64,000 bases of DNA from Sclerodactyla briareus (lineage: Eukaryota > Echinodermata > Holothuroidea > Dendrochirotida > Sclerodactylidae): assembly GCA_026419785.1 (NCBI GenBank), contig JAODTK010003654.1:62001-126000 (forward strand), in the 5' to 3' direction. The notes under the pieces were generated by a model. It ran no database searches and was not told the DNA's origin. It saw only the letters and a program-made list of their open reading frames with translations. Below, one piece after another: positions 42,501-57,500 of the stretch. Within the stretch, counting starts at the first letter, position 1. Every line of letters starts with the position of its first letter. The position numbers and the translations under genes were made by a program.

Positions 42501-45500
42501 TCAAAATCCATACAGTCTTTGACTGGGACTCGGCCACAGTGAATTTTGCAGGAGTCCGTCAAGGAGCTTACAGTCCGTGTTTTCAGCCACTGAACATGGT
42601 GACCGTGAGCGCTGCGGCGTTGAACTCTGTTTAGTGTGAGGTGGGCTTACCATGCTGATTGAAGTTGCGATTAAAGCTTGCCTACACAGGTGGTGATTTC
42701 ATTTGTACTCCCAGGAACTAACAAATGACCTCTATTTTTTCATGGCTAGAATCAAATGGGTGACATTTAGATACACTCAATTCAAAATTCACGAGTCATT
42801 CCAATACTAAATCCTGTATGGATAATTCAGGTATATCCCTTTGTGGGACGAGGACAGAAGGCCTCAAACTCATACAAATGATTTCAGGGTAATCATATGC
42901 TTGGGGACTTCTAGCCAAACTAGGTGAGCGCCAAATGTCAGAGAGCGAGTGCTTTCCTTCAACCAATACCCCAGCAGTTGTAAATAATACAGAAGAGTTT
43001 GAACTTGGCCGCCGTGGGGCGGCTGTGTTGCAAAGGTTTTAGCATCGGGATAACGCACTTTCACTGGTAATACTGTCTGTATATCTGTATACAGGTCATC
43101 ACAAGAACACAGCAAGCCTCCATTGGGGCTCATGATGACGCAACATACAGCGCACACAGCATACAACATCCACAGCAGCAGTCTGTTAGGAACCACTGCA
43201 GCTCTGCACCTACCTAATGTGTACTTGGTGTCGATGCATCGGATCTTTTGTCCTTTCTCCCAAACTTTGTGACCACTCTCCATACATGTTCTCACTCTCC
43301 CCACTATAGTCCAATGATTTCGTCTTACCCTTGGTGAGACGACGTTCATCATCTGGTGTTTCCCGGCAGAGACCATCTTCTCGTAGATGTCCGAGGGGAC
43401 GTTCCAGACGTGTGTGGACGATAGGAGGATGAGCAGGGAGAGAGGACAGTATGTGTAGAATATGGGGCACGGCCATCTAGAGTCAGGACGTTGACATTAT
43501 TTGATCCCCCAGTTGAAACTTGCTCTTCAAGCTACATGCAACGGCAATTTCCTATATACACATAAATGTACATAGGCTCAGTGACTTCTCAACTACGACT
43601 CACTACCAACAATCTAAACAAACAAATCACATTCAACAACATAACCAGTCTTATTGGAAATGGGCATGCTCCTTGCTCACACCAAACGTTGTTTGAAGTG
43701 AGATTTTCCCCCCTATAGCAGTTTTCTAATAGTTAAACTGTTGCGACTCTTTGGAACAAATCCACTTCATCCTTTCAACCTTGTTGTTGTTACTTGAATG
43801 TGTGTGGGGGTATGCAAATTTTTTGTTAAGTAGGATGAGTTAAATTTAATGAGGGGTTGAAAGATTTTCCTGTACACTGCTCAGCTACTGCCTGCCGGAT
43901 AGACCTTGGACATGACTATTATATAGGATATAGAGTAACTGCAGTGGCTTATTGTCAAGTATGAATGAAATGCATCTTTGCAAGATTCCTCTGTAGATAA
44001 TAGGACAATGCGGAGTTGGAACTGTTAATTCCTAAAAGAATGCTAATGTGGCAGCCCTACTGAAAGCCCCTATAGCATCAGTAAATTTCAATGACAGTAA
44101 AAAAGTGATGAAGTGCTCTGAGACCATCAGAATGTTTATGTTCTTTAATAGAAATGTTGCATCTTAAGATTTAACTATTCATTTCACTTCTCTAGTCACT
44201 TTTTTCCATCATTGGGTATAATTTACAGGTACTAATAAAACTACGATACTAGAAAGACTCACCCGTCAGTGCTGAGGTCTATGAGAACAATCTCTTCCTC
44301 ACAGAGGACTACCACAGTGTGGGGGTTGTCATGAGCTGAAAGAAACAAAGACATCCTACAATCAGAAAGAAACTATTAACTCCACAAGGAATAATCATGA
44401 GACAAGGGCCTTACTTTGATGGACTCCACAGTAACATCTAGAACTCGAAGTATCTGGAGAATTTCCATTAGAACACTTCACGCCAGATCTTGTGATTGAC
44501 TGCCAATTCTTTCCCGACATATTTTCCGCTTTCAAACTCAATTTTTTCACCTTTTTTTATCACAAAACACATTGGCTTGAAATAACCACTGAATAATAAA
44601 TCAACACTGTTAATCGTAAAAGCACGCCACCCAATGTCAGAAAAGTGCTGCAAAAAATAACAGGGAGATACACGTGCATCCTCAAATCGGTTTGGAGAGA
44701 ATCAAACGTAAGCAATTTTGGCGGTCATGCACAACCCTGCAAAGGATGCCGAAGCATCAGTCCGATTGAGAGAAAAATTGTGTCTCGAATCCCCCTACTG
44801 TTGAATAGGCCCGGCTTGCTATTCAGGTGCTCAAGTTTAGTAGCCTTTGACACAGGCCTTTGCATTGGTTTCTTCACATATTATAAAATAGTATCAGTCC
44901 GTCACTCGTATGTTCAGGGTGACGTAATAACAACCCGTTTGCCTTAACAACGCCGTAAGACTTAATTTGGCTGGCTGCTGACTGATTAATCGGTGGGACT
45001 AGTGGGCGGCATGACGCCAACGTTGATTGTGCAATCACACTTTCTCCTTTTCCTAAATCACAGAGAACTGCACTCTCTTAGGCAGAAAAATCAATCCACT
45101 AATCTGATCTGGACCTTGGTGTTTGACAACTCCCACCTAGTCTGGCATACATTGGACAGATATTCGCCTTTAATTTCCAATTAGTAGGATTCAGATTATT
45201 TTGAACTTGTGTGGTAGTACCAAACAAAGCTCAATTTCCTAGGCAAAACCAAAACTCACCTCAGTTATATTTTGGCTTCAGCTGCATCATACTTGGGTAA
45301 ATTCTCATTTTCTAGATTATTGTGATGGGTTAATAAGAGATTTAATTTCCTGTGAATAATGATGACCAAATCTTGGGACGAATTTGTCGCAAAACTTCAT
45401 TCCAGCTGTTTCCATCCATACCCTGTGTGCTTCTGATGATCAACCTGATCTACCTCACAAATTGTAAGATCAATCCATTTTGGGGGATAGTCAAAAAACC

Positions 45501-48500
45501 CCTTCAAACAATATGTTGTGTATCTGAGTTTACCTCGGTAATCTACCAAAGAGATTGCCCCCCCCTCTATTTGTTTTGACAAGTCCGCACATATCGTCTT
45601 TTCTAGCAGGCTACGATACAGTGGATGGCAATGTTTCCAAGGGAGGTGGATTAGTTCAGTCGGTAGAGCTCCAGACTGCAAAACCATTGATTGCGAGTTC
45701 GAGCCCATTGGACGCCTGAGGACTTTTCCGCATGTGTTGGACAAGGCATCGTCCTCCTGAACGTCCCACCACCATGTGTAAACGTGGGTACCTTGTGAGG
45801 TGACTTGTGGAAAGTAGTGGCCGCTGTATGTGGCTGCCCTACTGGGAAGTCCCGCCAGGGGACACGATGACGTGATGTACTGACATTGGTGCGTCTTGAG
45901 CGAACAAGCTTAATGCGTGCTATCTAGGACGGTGTGACAAGTCACTAATGATCAAGGGTAATATCTGTTAGGCGCTTTGAAGCCTGTGGCAAAGCGCTAT
46001 ATAAGCCTGTAATATTATATTATTATCTTATTCTAAGACCACATGCGCTGCAGGCCATATGGATTGCAAGCACAGTCTACAATCCGCGTGCATAACCTAG
46101 AAGAGTCGAACTTGCACCGACCTAAGGATGAAATACTCACGTTCCCCGGGGCCACCTCCGTTCATGACGAAGAATCTATCACCTTGGAGGTGAAGTCGAA
46201 GGCCACATGGTTTTTGTTGTCTTGGAATACTTTGACGACATTGTGGTCGCCGAAGCTGGCTCTTGGCATCGCCCCCGAGAATACAAGGAGGTGCTCCTGC
46301 AAATAGGAAAATATCTCGTTAACATTCCTAGGCAAATTGCACACCGACCGAAACATTCCGAGTCAAGATTAGGCGCCATAAAAAAAAACGGCCCTGGAAA
46401 TTACCAGAAAAGGTTTGCTCATGCAAATGTAGGAAAGGCTTGAGAAAATTCCAACAGGCAAATAGCACACATCAATTGAAGCATCTTTTCGGTGTTAAAT
46501 GAAGGACTTCCAAGCTTGTGGACACACCTGCTATGTACTCATTCCCTAGTGGTGAGTCTTACTGTTGTTTTTCATCCATCCGACATGTTTTGCTCTTTCT
46601 TTCTGGTACCATCTTTGAAGATGTCTATCTCCACATCATATGAATTGCATAGATGATATGGCACGTACAGTAACTATGAAGCATCCCTTTCAAATAGTTA
46701 ACACAATTTCTAACCCCCCTCCCCCCCCCCCCCCCGATTGAACTTGCAGTGCACCCCAGCAATGTTCTCCCAGTAGTGGGGCACTGTATCAAAGAGGTCA
46801 AGAAAAAACATCAGGGACCTAGGAACAGCCTGGTTATTACCTATGTATGACAAGAATGAAACATCATCGTGGTATCCATGTCTTGATATTCCACTGGTAC
46901 CGGTTTAGTAGAAACGGGTCCAGATTCAAGACTTGAGGATCTGTTGTAGGTACACAGCAGGGTCCCTCTTCAACAGAGGGTTACGAGCAATCCTACACTC
47001 AGTAGTACCGGGTCTTATTACTGAAATTGAGCATAAGATCCCTTGTACTCTTCTGGAATGACCCAAGTCTTCAGTGTCCAACAGATGCAGTTTTAGCAAT
47101 CACCATGTCAGTACACCTCCCACAAACCAACAGACTACCACTCAAAGCGATCAGGATTGCTGTGTGGCAAGCTGCATCCATCAAAATGTCTCATATAGGC
47201 TTTAGATATAGAGCTGGTAGAACCTCAACCCGTCCCTCTTTAGAAAACACTGCAGGCCACAGCCCCCAGGGTGATGGCTGCTGAAGAGGGAGTTTGGTTG
47301 CCGGGGGTGTGGCTGCAGGGGTGGTGCGGCTGCAGGGGTGCTGCTGCTGCAGGGTAGGCCTGGGGGGACCCCAAAGGCCAGTGTTGACGTATTTAACTGC
47401 TGCAAACATACATGTAGATCAATAATGCCAAAGTATATAGTGATTAACATGCACAAGAGCAACACCAAGAACTTTCCTAAGCGTTACAAGGGGTGGACTA
47501 CCGAGGGGTCGGACAGTCCACAATGCCACATTGTTTCACCATCGTGAGTCGAGAAGTTGGGATTGGGGCAAGATGATCACACTTGACCACAAAGGGCCTT
47601 GCAGTGGGGCCGGAAAAACAGGTAACCCTTGGGTCAGTAAACTCCAACAGGGTGAATGGTGACAGTGACATAGTAATGGTCCCACTAACAACCCTGACTT
47701 TGACAAACTCTAATGCATAGTTAGTTTTCATTGCCATCTTGTACTTATCAGTGACGTCCGGTAGAGGAGCTTTGGAATGGCTTTGCATGGAAAGGTTCCT
47801 GTGTGTCAAAAGAAGAAAAGAAAAATAAATTTCAAAATGAACAATGGAACTGGGATGTGACTAGCTGAAAACAATCGCAAGATGAACAGACCAAGTGAGC
47901 TACACCAATGGGGTAGGTGGAAGATTGCAGTGTGCTGGCACGAGCTAAACAGGAAAAACTACGGACCAACCATTACCAGGGAGAGCCAATGACCACAGAC
48001 ACAATCAAGGCAGAAACTAATGTGTCCAGGACTGTTGCTTATTCAACCACAACCTGAAAGAAAAGGCTCGAAAGATAGCGGCTAACAAACAATGGATGCT
48101 GAGCTGCGAGGCTTCAGATTCTACAACTAACCAGAAATGTACCTTGCCTCAAAGTGACACACCATAGTGGACTCATGGCTCTGCGAAACCTGCAGACGCG
48201 ATCTACTACTTAATGCCTAACCTATGTATTATCTAAGCACTGGCAAATATATGCCCAACCGTAATTTACCATGCTGACAAAACTGGCTAGGAGAGACTGG
48301 GAAGAACGTTTTTGAGCAATGTGCCTACTAACAAATGTCACAATAGGGGAATGTTCCCTGAGTGGACCCCAATGGGGTCCTGTCGTGATCAGCAACTATT
48401 TAACTGTCATACACCTAAGAGACACACCTACCAATATATTGGTGTCTATCCTGATAACTGCCCCCCCTCATTACAAACTACACCCCATCCTGCACCCCGT

Positions 48501-51500
48501 CCCCGGCCCATCTGCAGTAGGGGCCAGGATAACAGGCTCACAAATACTGACAGTATGGTATAGTGGTGGTGTGGGTGAGGATGGCATCGTCTGAAGCCCA
48601 ATGGCTACCTAGCATGTGATTGACATTTAGTACTTTCTATTTATCAAATTATAGAAGCTGAACCCCTGCCCTACTTTATCCAATGTAGGTGTCAATAAGG
48701 CATGGTAATAGCATAATTCCCCCTGAGAGGTCACAGTAAGGGAGGGTGGGGGGGGGGGGGGGAATGGTGAATCCTTCGCCTAAAACCTGTACTCTGAAAC
48801 CCTGTACTATAAATGGGATCAGAATGAGATCCTACAAAAAAAAAGATATGAAAAAAAAAATCTCCATTTCTATTAGGTTATACTATTCTTTCAAAGTTGC
48901 AAAATTGTGCAGAGTATACAGGATGGCCTTTCCACCACTCCGCCCCCCCCCCCTCCCCTTCCTGACAAACTTATTACAACCCTTTGGGAGTAAATCGAAG
49001 TTTAGCAAAGCAACATGCTAGAACCTCCACCCTTTTTCTTTTGGGTGTAGGGTTATGATACGTCATGTGCAGGAACTGAAGTAATAGTAATAGTCCTTTA
49101 GTAATCATACATGACAATACAAACCACAGACATATTCTACAACCCCAAGCCACAAATGACTGCAGGGACATGCATGCAAAAGAGTGTGGATACAGTGGAT
49201 GGATGATACTTAAAACATCACAGTGCTCTCATTGTTATTCTCAAGGGTCATCTTCACTGGTTCATGTCGAGAGGTTACCCACTGTCATAAGTAACTAGCC
49301 ACTACTTGCGTGAGACGCCGTAGTCGGTTATGGCTCGACAAAACAGTTTTGTGAGGAAAATAAAATTGTTTTTTTCTCAAACGCATTCCCGTGTATAACG
49401 GAAACTGGGCATTTGGGAATACCATTGAAGGCTCTCCCTAACAGTGTGTAACATGACAAGAGGCTTTATTGAGAACTTGGAGTAAATCTTTCTATTTGTG
49501 TTGATGGATCGGGGGAGGGGGAACAGTAATGGCAAAGCAGTTTGCGGAAGCAGCTGGGAAAGGTAATTAGATTCTTGGCTTGATTGAAGTAATTTCAGTT
49601 CACTGAAAAAAGACACCGTCGTCAGGCTGCCTGAACAGTTGGTAAGACCGTACAAGTGTGGAATCCTCATTCCCAAAAAGATAAGCTGCTATTGAAAATG
49701 TTCAAAGGAGGGCTACAACAATAATTTTTTTTTTTCACTGTACCAAGAGATTTGTCTGAAGGAGGAAAGATAAAGAATCTTTGTCTGACTTCAATGAGGC
49801 AGATTGATGATTCGATTCAGGTTTCAAAATTGGCTTCGCTTCGATGACTTTTTTGCCAACTACTTCTTTGAATTTTCTAATGATCTAATTTCTCAAGCTT
49901 TGTGGTAAACGTTGCAGATTAGACATTCGGAAGTATTTCTTTTTGTCAAAGAGTGATTATTGAGGGAATAGCTTCCCTGCAGATATGTTTGTCTAAACGG
50001 GTCATGCCTTCAGAAACAGTTTATTTTGTCAGGAATAGTTGGGAGATTCTTTGAGTCTGTTTTTTTTCTTCGTTGTTTTGTTGTTCAGGTCCTTCATGAG
50101 GACTCAGTTACTTCCGGACCCTTTTCTACTAAACTACCTAACTAAACTAAATGACTCAGCAGGGATTTTCAATACCAAGGACATCTTTGGTGCCATAAGA
50201 AAGAGCAAGCAATGACCTAAAACTTTGGAGTACTCTGAATTTTTGTTTATGAACTGCATCTTTTTGTCTTTGTTGGAAAAGGTACTTTAGAGAGAGAGAA
50301 CCAGACTGTTTTTAATGCTATAATGGGCAACATTGAGCAGGAGTAACTGCGAAAAATGATGGTGCTGTAGCGAACCTATTGGAGGGATTAATATACGCCA
50401 CTATTGTTACAGTTTATAGCATACTGATGTCAACCACAACCATTTTTCAGTTGCATAGCTGCATAGTTTTCTCCCACTTAAATTAGCATTAGGTCACTGT
50501 GCAAGCAGTTGCAGCAGCAGGGCCTTATAATATTTCTATTCTTCTGTACTCAGGAAAAGGCAACTATTCATTCCCACCCAATGCTCCAGTTTAAACTGGT
50601 TGGCCTTTCGACAATTCTGAAAAACCACAATTCGCCGCCCAACTTATCGCGGTCGCGTCTACCAGAAGGAAGTTTAGTTTTATTTGTTTTGTACTAGTCT
50701 TTGTTTTGTTGTGAGTCCTACTTGCTACCTAAGAACTACATAGGAGTCCTCGTCCAGTTAAAATCTGCTATCTATTCAAAAAGTTCAATTTATCATCTGA
50801 CTCTACTTCTGGGTCAAATTGTAAGAGACGGTTTGTTGAAATTGAACCTAGAGTTAAATTCCATGTTGAGTCACAGGTGGATAAATAATATTCAAAGTAC
50901 AGAGGGACCTCACTAGGGAGATTACAGAAAAGGAAATGTGGGGGGGGAGGGGGGAGAGTCACCCTGACCTATACTACAATAATGGACCCAGGGGGTTTTA
51001 GGCACAGCAGAGCTTGTATTCCAGAATTGTATTATTTCTCATGACTGCTTCAAGAGTCCAAGAGATGGAGAGATGAAAAAAAAAAAATCCAGAATACAAA
51101 ATATTGGAAAAAATAGAATGAAGAAAATCCAATTTTGTACATGCATATATGTAATGAGTTCATAGCATACAAGATAACAAACAATCACAAAATATTGTTT
51201 CGCCAAAAAATGTCTGAGAAAATTATGAATCTCTCCCCACTAGCTAGCTCATTTCCAGTCCCCAGAGGTTCCTGGCCGTTTCATCTAATCATGACATGCT
51301 CGCTCTTAAGAACGTGTAATAATAACAACCAACTTTGGTGAGATTCAAAGTAGGGGGTTGAGGATGTCAGAGAATAATTTCTTTACCTGTTTTGAACCCA
51401 AATTGACATTATTGAAGGACTAAAAGCTTTAAGCTGATAGGTCCCCAAAATTCCCATTCAATCTAAGTCAATCTAGTTTGTTTTGTTCAGGAAATGGGAC

Positions 51501-54500
51501 AAAATCCAGACGCGCAGACGGGGGATGGGCAATAATAAGTGCCAGATGAGCAGGGTACCTCGGCGGACTAGTATCCAGATAGGTGACCCTATCCACGATT
51601 CTCCCAACAGCATTAATTCTGGACACATTCTCTAAAATAAAGGATGAACGAACAAGGACATGCGACTCTGGTAATCACCTGAGTGGGAACAATGTGGAGA
51701 GGAAGCGGTATCAGCTGCCGATGAACCAAATGGATGCGAACAATATTGAACAAGGGTGACAAAAAACACCATTTAATCCATATCGTGAGCATTTGCAGAA
51801 TCAGATGACCTACAGGCAAGCAGTGCCACAAGATTCCACACAGCTACCAAGCATAACCCATTCAATACCGAATACAATATATCCCCCTGACAAGCATGAG
51901 GAAAACCGAGCTGGAACAAGAATGGTCTCAGAGAGAGAAACAGATTGGATCGAGTGCAGGCAAGGAACTCAAAAGTACCGCAGAAAGACCCATAGGTGGA
52001 GAAGCAGGGGCGTGTTGGGAAAAATTGGAAGGAGCACAGCAAAATTCGGCAAAATAAGAGGAAACGAGAACGAGCAAGAGATCTTGGGAAGGCTGACATC
52101 TACCCCCAAGGACATGTGTAGAGGGGGGGTTGACTCCGGATGCGGTGCGGGGACCGACCTACCATAGGGGACGATCGGTCCGAGAACGGGGCGTTTGTCT
52201 CGTCGACGTTCATTATGATGTAGCTATTGTCTCTGTGCGACTTTGTGACTGCATGCCGTCGACCACGTAGCGGGTGATCTCGGCCAGCACTTTGCTGTTG
52301 CCGTACTCCCGGAGGGCGAAGAGCCGGAGAACTTGACCCCGGCCTTCCTCACCCCCTGGAGAAACTCGCGGGCTGGGGGGAGATAAAACGGCCATAAACA
52401 TTGGTGGGAGGGGGAAGAGAGCTACTGGACAGGACGTGTTAGGAAGGGGGAGAGAAGGCGGGGTAAAGAGCACAGGGATTAGTTAATCAGCCCTTTTGCT
52501 TGTGAAGAGTGTTGGCACCAACTTTTATTGAGACAGAAGACAATCAATTCCCATGCAGATATTAACCGCTCTAGCTAGACGTAACAGGAATGTGTCCAGT
52601 TAGACCCCACTAATATAAAATGGCAAATTGTACCAGAAAAGAATGTTGGGCAATAACAATTAAAAACTGGCATTTATATCCTTCTGGAAAAAATTCCCTC
52701 GTTATACCTCATTCATTTGATTAATGTTTAATGGTCAAAATCCCCGCCTTTAATAATTGCCCAAAACAAAAAAAAAAAAATGCGCTGAAAAAACAAACAG
52801 CCTCCCTGAATGCCTAGAGCATACTTTTCTGCACCTATCGAAATTGCCTGAAGTGAATAGCAAAACATCTCATATCTCGCATCTAATGATAAATCCTGAA
52901 TATTGGGGAATCCTAGCTCTGAGAATTTGCCGCCATAATGGTTGGTGCTGGTAATGCTGAACATGAAATTAAAACAATATTCACCCTGCTGGTAGTTTGG
53001 CGTGTCCTTGTGCTGAGGCCACTGTATACTGCCACTGCGGATTTGTGTGCTTAGCTGCCCAGCCCAAGCCAGCCAGTGTGTAAAAGAACAAAATGTTCCC
53101 CCCCAATCCCTGCGTTTAAAATATCCTGCAAGGGCCTTTTCAAATCCAGGTTGCTCTACCTAGAATCTGGCTCGGCAGCTTGCATACATACATTGAGTAA
53201 CATGAATTGCTTTGCTGATGAAAGTTACACATCCGACAGCAACAGCTTGTCATTCCGTGTTACGCTCGCATAGTTGACATGCTTTGCTGACTTGCCAACT
53301 CTAGTTTATAGTGGATCGCTCCATGTGAAAAAATGTGGATGGTAAAACTTTGGATGGGGAAAGCCTGCCTTGCATTATCGAGTTTAGTCCACTACACGGC
53401 AGAGTGCAAAACATCATTACAATAGACAGAAGAAAGCACTCATCTATCGCACCTGATCCATCCGTGTTAGGAAATTGGAAACTTTGCACATTAACTGACC
53501 ATTGTAGTAACACCTACCTACGTTTCTGGAATTAAACTGAAATGACTGCAACTTCGTTAAAACCAAAATTGGTAGTAGGCGATCCTGACAAGACAGACAT
53601 AATTGTAATTACACTATAAGCAAAGCTTGTTTTGAACAGACTAGGCATTGGCATTTTTGCCAACCTTCACTTCTTACTAGCCGTTTTTAGATACCAGTGT
53701 GCTGAAATCTCAGGTTTCATCCGATTGGTAAGAATGCATTCCCATCCACCAGCTGACAACCCCCAGACAGCCTCATGCTTGCCTTTATTCATTATAGATA
53801 ATTGGCTCACACCAAACATGCAACCATATGCATCCAAACCGATTCTCGGTGCCCACAGGCCCAATTGGCTATTCAAATCCACCTGTGATGTCCAATAGGG
53901 AAACAACGGATCCTCTTACTGGCGTCAATGTCACCAACAAGTACTTGAAATGTTGCAAACTAATAGGATCTGAAGAACATACAAAAAATCATTCTTTATT
54001 TCGATATACTCCTTTTTGTTTCCTCTCTCGTTGTGACGGCGCAAATTTTGGGCATAATCACTATGATGAACCTATTATTGGCTTTTCATCCCATATGTCC
54101 CAAAATTGGAGTCGGGGGACTTATATCATTTTTTTTTGTCTACTTGTTCTAGTTGTTGAAGTGTTTCATAGCATTGGCCTTTCAAAGTTTCTGTGTACAA
54201 CACACTGGTCACGAGGTGGTGCCCCCCCCAAAAAAATTTCAACACAGTCAACTAGCAATTGATGATCCATCAAGGCCAGAAGCCACTGCTAAATATATAA
54301 GTTATTGCGAATATATATCTAATGTTTTTGGAACTTAACCAAACACTTCTGTATTTAATGAGGTTATCCCTTTACCCATACGTCCCCCCTTTTTTCACGT
54401 GAACTTTGGCATCAAGACCATGTTTTTTCTGTGACTGACATCACGACCTGGTTACCTCAATTGCCCGGAAAACTGCATACAGAGGCATATTCAAAATACA

Positions 54501-57500
54501 CTCTGATTATCGATGCCATGGCTTGTTGTATCCAAACTAATCCATTCACTAACTGCAGTTTGTCTTCCCTACTGGCAAAACGCAAACTGGATAAATCCTA
54601 CCATTTCATAATGAGACTCATAAACCAATTTACTGACCAACAAGCAACACTACATGAAGAGAAGCAAACCCATCTCATTTTATATACGTTTGTTTCACCC
54701 CAGTTTATTGCTGTTTTCTTTTTTATCCCCAGAAGGTCTCAGACCTTTTGCGCTTCCCCCGGAACTTCATCCTAACGATCACCATCATACAATTCCTTAT
54801 GGAATCCATTTTACATATAAATACTCTGCTACACTGCATATGTGAAGTATGGGATATGATAATGCATACCACCATGGCGAGTTGCCCTTAGTGTCACGGA
54901 AGCCCCATTGGTGGAGCTATTATTCAAGTCCTAGCACTCTATTGTGATTGACTAATTCTTGTCCGCAGACAAAACTCTACCTGTTTCCATGGTGATGTTG
55001 TCAGTATTTTCCGAAACTAGGACCCCATTTCAATGAAGGAGCATCGGCTACTGTCTACCACACCCCAAACTGAACACTGGAACCTCCTGGCTACCAACCA
55101 TGATCAACCGGCGAGGCACTAAGACTGTTTTGGTTGTGTACGAGCCAAGTTAGGAGGGAACAGGCTAATATGCCACTAACCTACCTCCGTGCTTCAACGC
55201 ACCTACAGTGCCACAGTATACGACCACTCTTCAGGGAGGTTTGCCCCCATGTTATCGTTGCCCTTGCTTGGAAACACAAAACCATATTAACCCCTAATGG
55301 ACGCCTACCACATATTTTTCTCCAGCCCCTCAACACATATCGAAGGCCTGTGTACAATTGTTTTGCGCCAGCGGTGCTGATATCGACACACTCCTGCGAC
55401 TCCAACAAACAACTCAATATGTACAGGACCACTATTTGAAACCATACAATTGGGAGGGTGGTAGTTATGGTTCAGCACAATGCAACTATGGCTTGAACCA
55501 CACGCATTAGTACACTAGAGGGCCGCCAGGGGACACAGCCTTACGTTAGGGTGTATTACCACTTCTCCCCCGAAGGCTGCAGACGGAGGCCAAACTGGGT
55601 GCGTCCAGATATTTAACACTGCATGTTAGTCCATTCAACCCCTCAGTCTCCATGATGGAACAGTAGCATTTTGTTTGACATACTGCAGGAAACGCAAATC
55701 ATTTCTCCACCTTCCACACGGTGATTACTCCACGATTAAAAGACTGAGACTACATCTGCAAGGCGTCAAAAAATGGTTAATTCTGGAAGGTCTTTGCAGG
55801 GATCCTCCTCTCCCTCCCATCCCCTTCAAACTATTTGGGGACCGCTCTTCGTGAGATTTTTTATACAAGAGTTCCCACATGTAACCCCCCTGTCATTTTA
55901 CATACATCTTTGAAAAGCTTTTCTGTAACAAACTCTGAAACTGATGGAAGTCTGGTCCTACGTAAAAGAGATGCTTGCTAAGCCTTCAACACTATAATTA
56001 TTCTTACTTTTTGGCCTGAGAACTGCTGCCCCACCAAATGCCAAAAGTCCTCTCACCTATAGCCGCATGGGAAGGTAAGATTTAGAAGTGCGATTCCCTC
56101 GAGAGTTCGCACGAAGTTATGAGTGTAGTATTGCTCTCCCGCAACTGAACAGCATTATGGACAATAACCTAGATTTCCTGATAGTCAATTTTTCGACTTC
56201 ATCATTCCCCTCCATTATCTTTTCTTTATATTGTGTGTCTTTATATTCGTTCATTGAACGTGATATTTTGGCCTGAACGGAGTGTATCAAGAACCCTGTG
56301 TACATCCCACGGTTGGACGGGTATTCAAGGATTAGTATCTAGTAGTACTTGCCAATTTGCCATGTTTTTTAAACACTTATGGCAGTAATCAAGCCCTGGT
56401 GGGGAAACTCCATAGTTTGTACTGGGTTTTCACGATTTTAGTCCCTAGTGCTACTCGCAAATTTGCAATGTTTTTTAAACCTATGGGAGTATAAGTCTTC
56501 ACAAGATCACGCATGATGCATCAAACTACAAAACCCGAGAAATTTAATTCACCAAGTCCAGAGCCATCATGGGTGGACTCTTCACACTGCCCCTCCACCG
56601 CCCCCCCCCCACACCCCCACACAATCAACACAGCCTGCAACCTTAGCTACCAGCATCAGCAGTATACTTGAGAAGAATTGGTTCTTCTTCGCTCGATTAC
56701 GTCACTTTCAGTTTCCTTTAAATATTTGTTGTCAGGCTGTTGGAGCAACTGCAACTGGGCGCCCTCACCTCGAGTACTCGTCCATCAGGGAACCTATACT
56801 TCTCAAGCTAGCAACGTAATTGAAAAAAACGTGTCACAGAGGGCTACTAGAATTAATTCACCCTCTCGAGACTCCCTGTACCGAGGGAAAGATTAGGCTT
56901 CGTTCACTTTTGATGGAGCTGAGATGTCCGAGGTGGATTCATCCTGTTTGAATTGTTCAATTGGCTTGAGGGTTATAGGGCCTTTCGCTTCACTTTTTTT
57001 TTTCTTTTCCATATGTTCCCACCAACGGTCATTCTCTCAGCTGTGTGCAAATACTGTAACTGTCCCACTTGTGATAATCTTCTCACAGAGAGTTCAATGA
57101 GTGAACGCCTCTGAGAAATTGGTCTGTCTAAGAGTGTGACTGCGATCATAACATCCTTGAATTCAATTTCACGCATTGTTGACCTTTGTACTATTTATGT
57201 TAACATCCTTTGAGACCTAGCCCACCCCACCCCCCCCCCCCCCGCCACTCTCGATCCCTATGCCCTTCGCATCATACCTACCCAGACAGTTTTTCCAGGC
57301 ATCCTGGAAACCCCCATACGCACAACACGTCCTGGACTGGAGCATCTCCTCGACGCCCAGGGGTGTAGTAACCGTCAGAGTGGGAGCTGCTAACTGGCCG
57401 CTGCCTCCATATCGGACCTCCACATAGCGCTCAACCTGCTGGGTGCCACCAAGGTGGCGCCACATTGAGCGCCTTGGTGTCCAGATCACAATCGGGCCCT

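Noticed and set aside
42870-43376. 168-codon minus-strand open frame
   Set aside because: Only the first ~15 codons (up to the donor at 43,328) are coding, as part of an Lgl exon; the remainder is read-through into the intron.
51793-52167. 124-codon plus-strand frame
   Set aside because: Charged, low-complexity residues from A/G-rich DNA; no domain.
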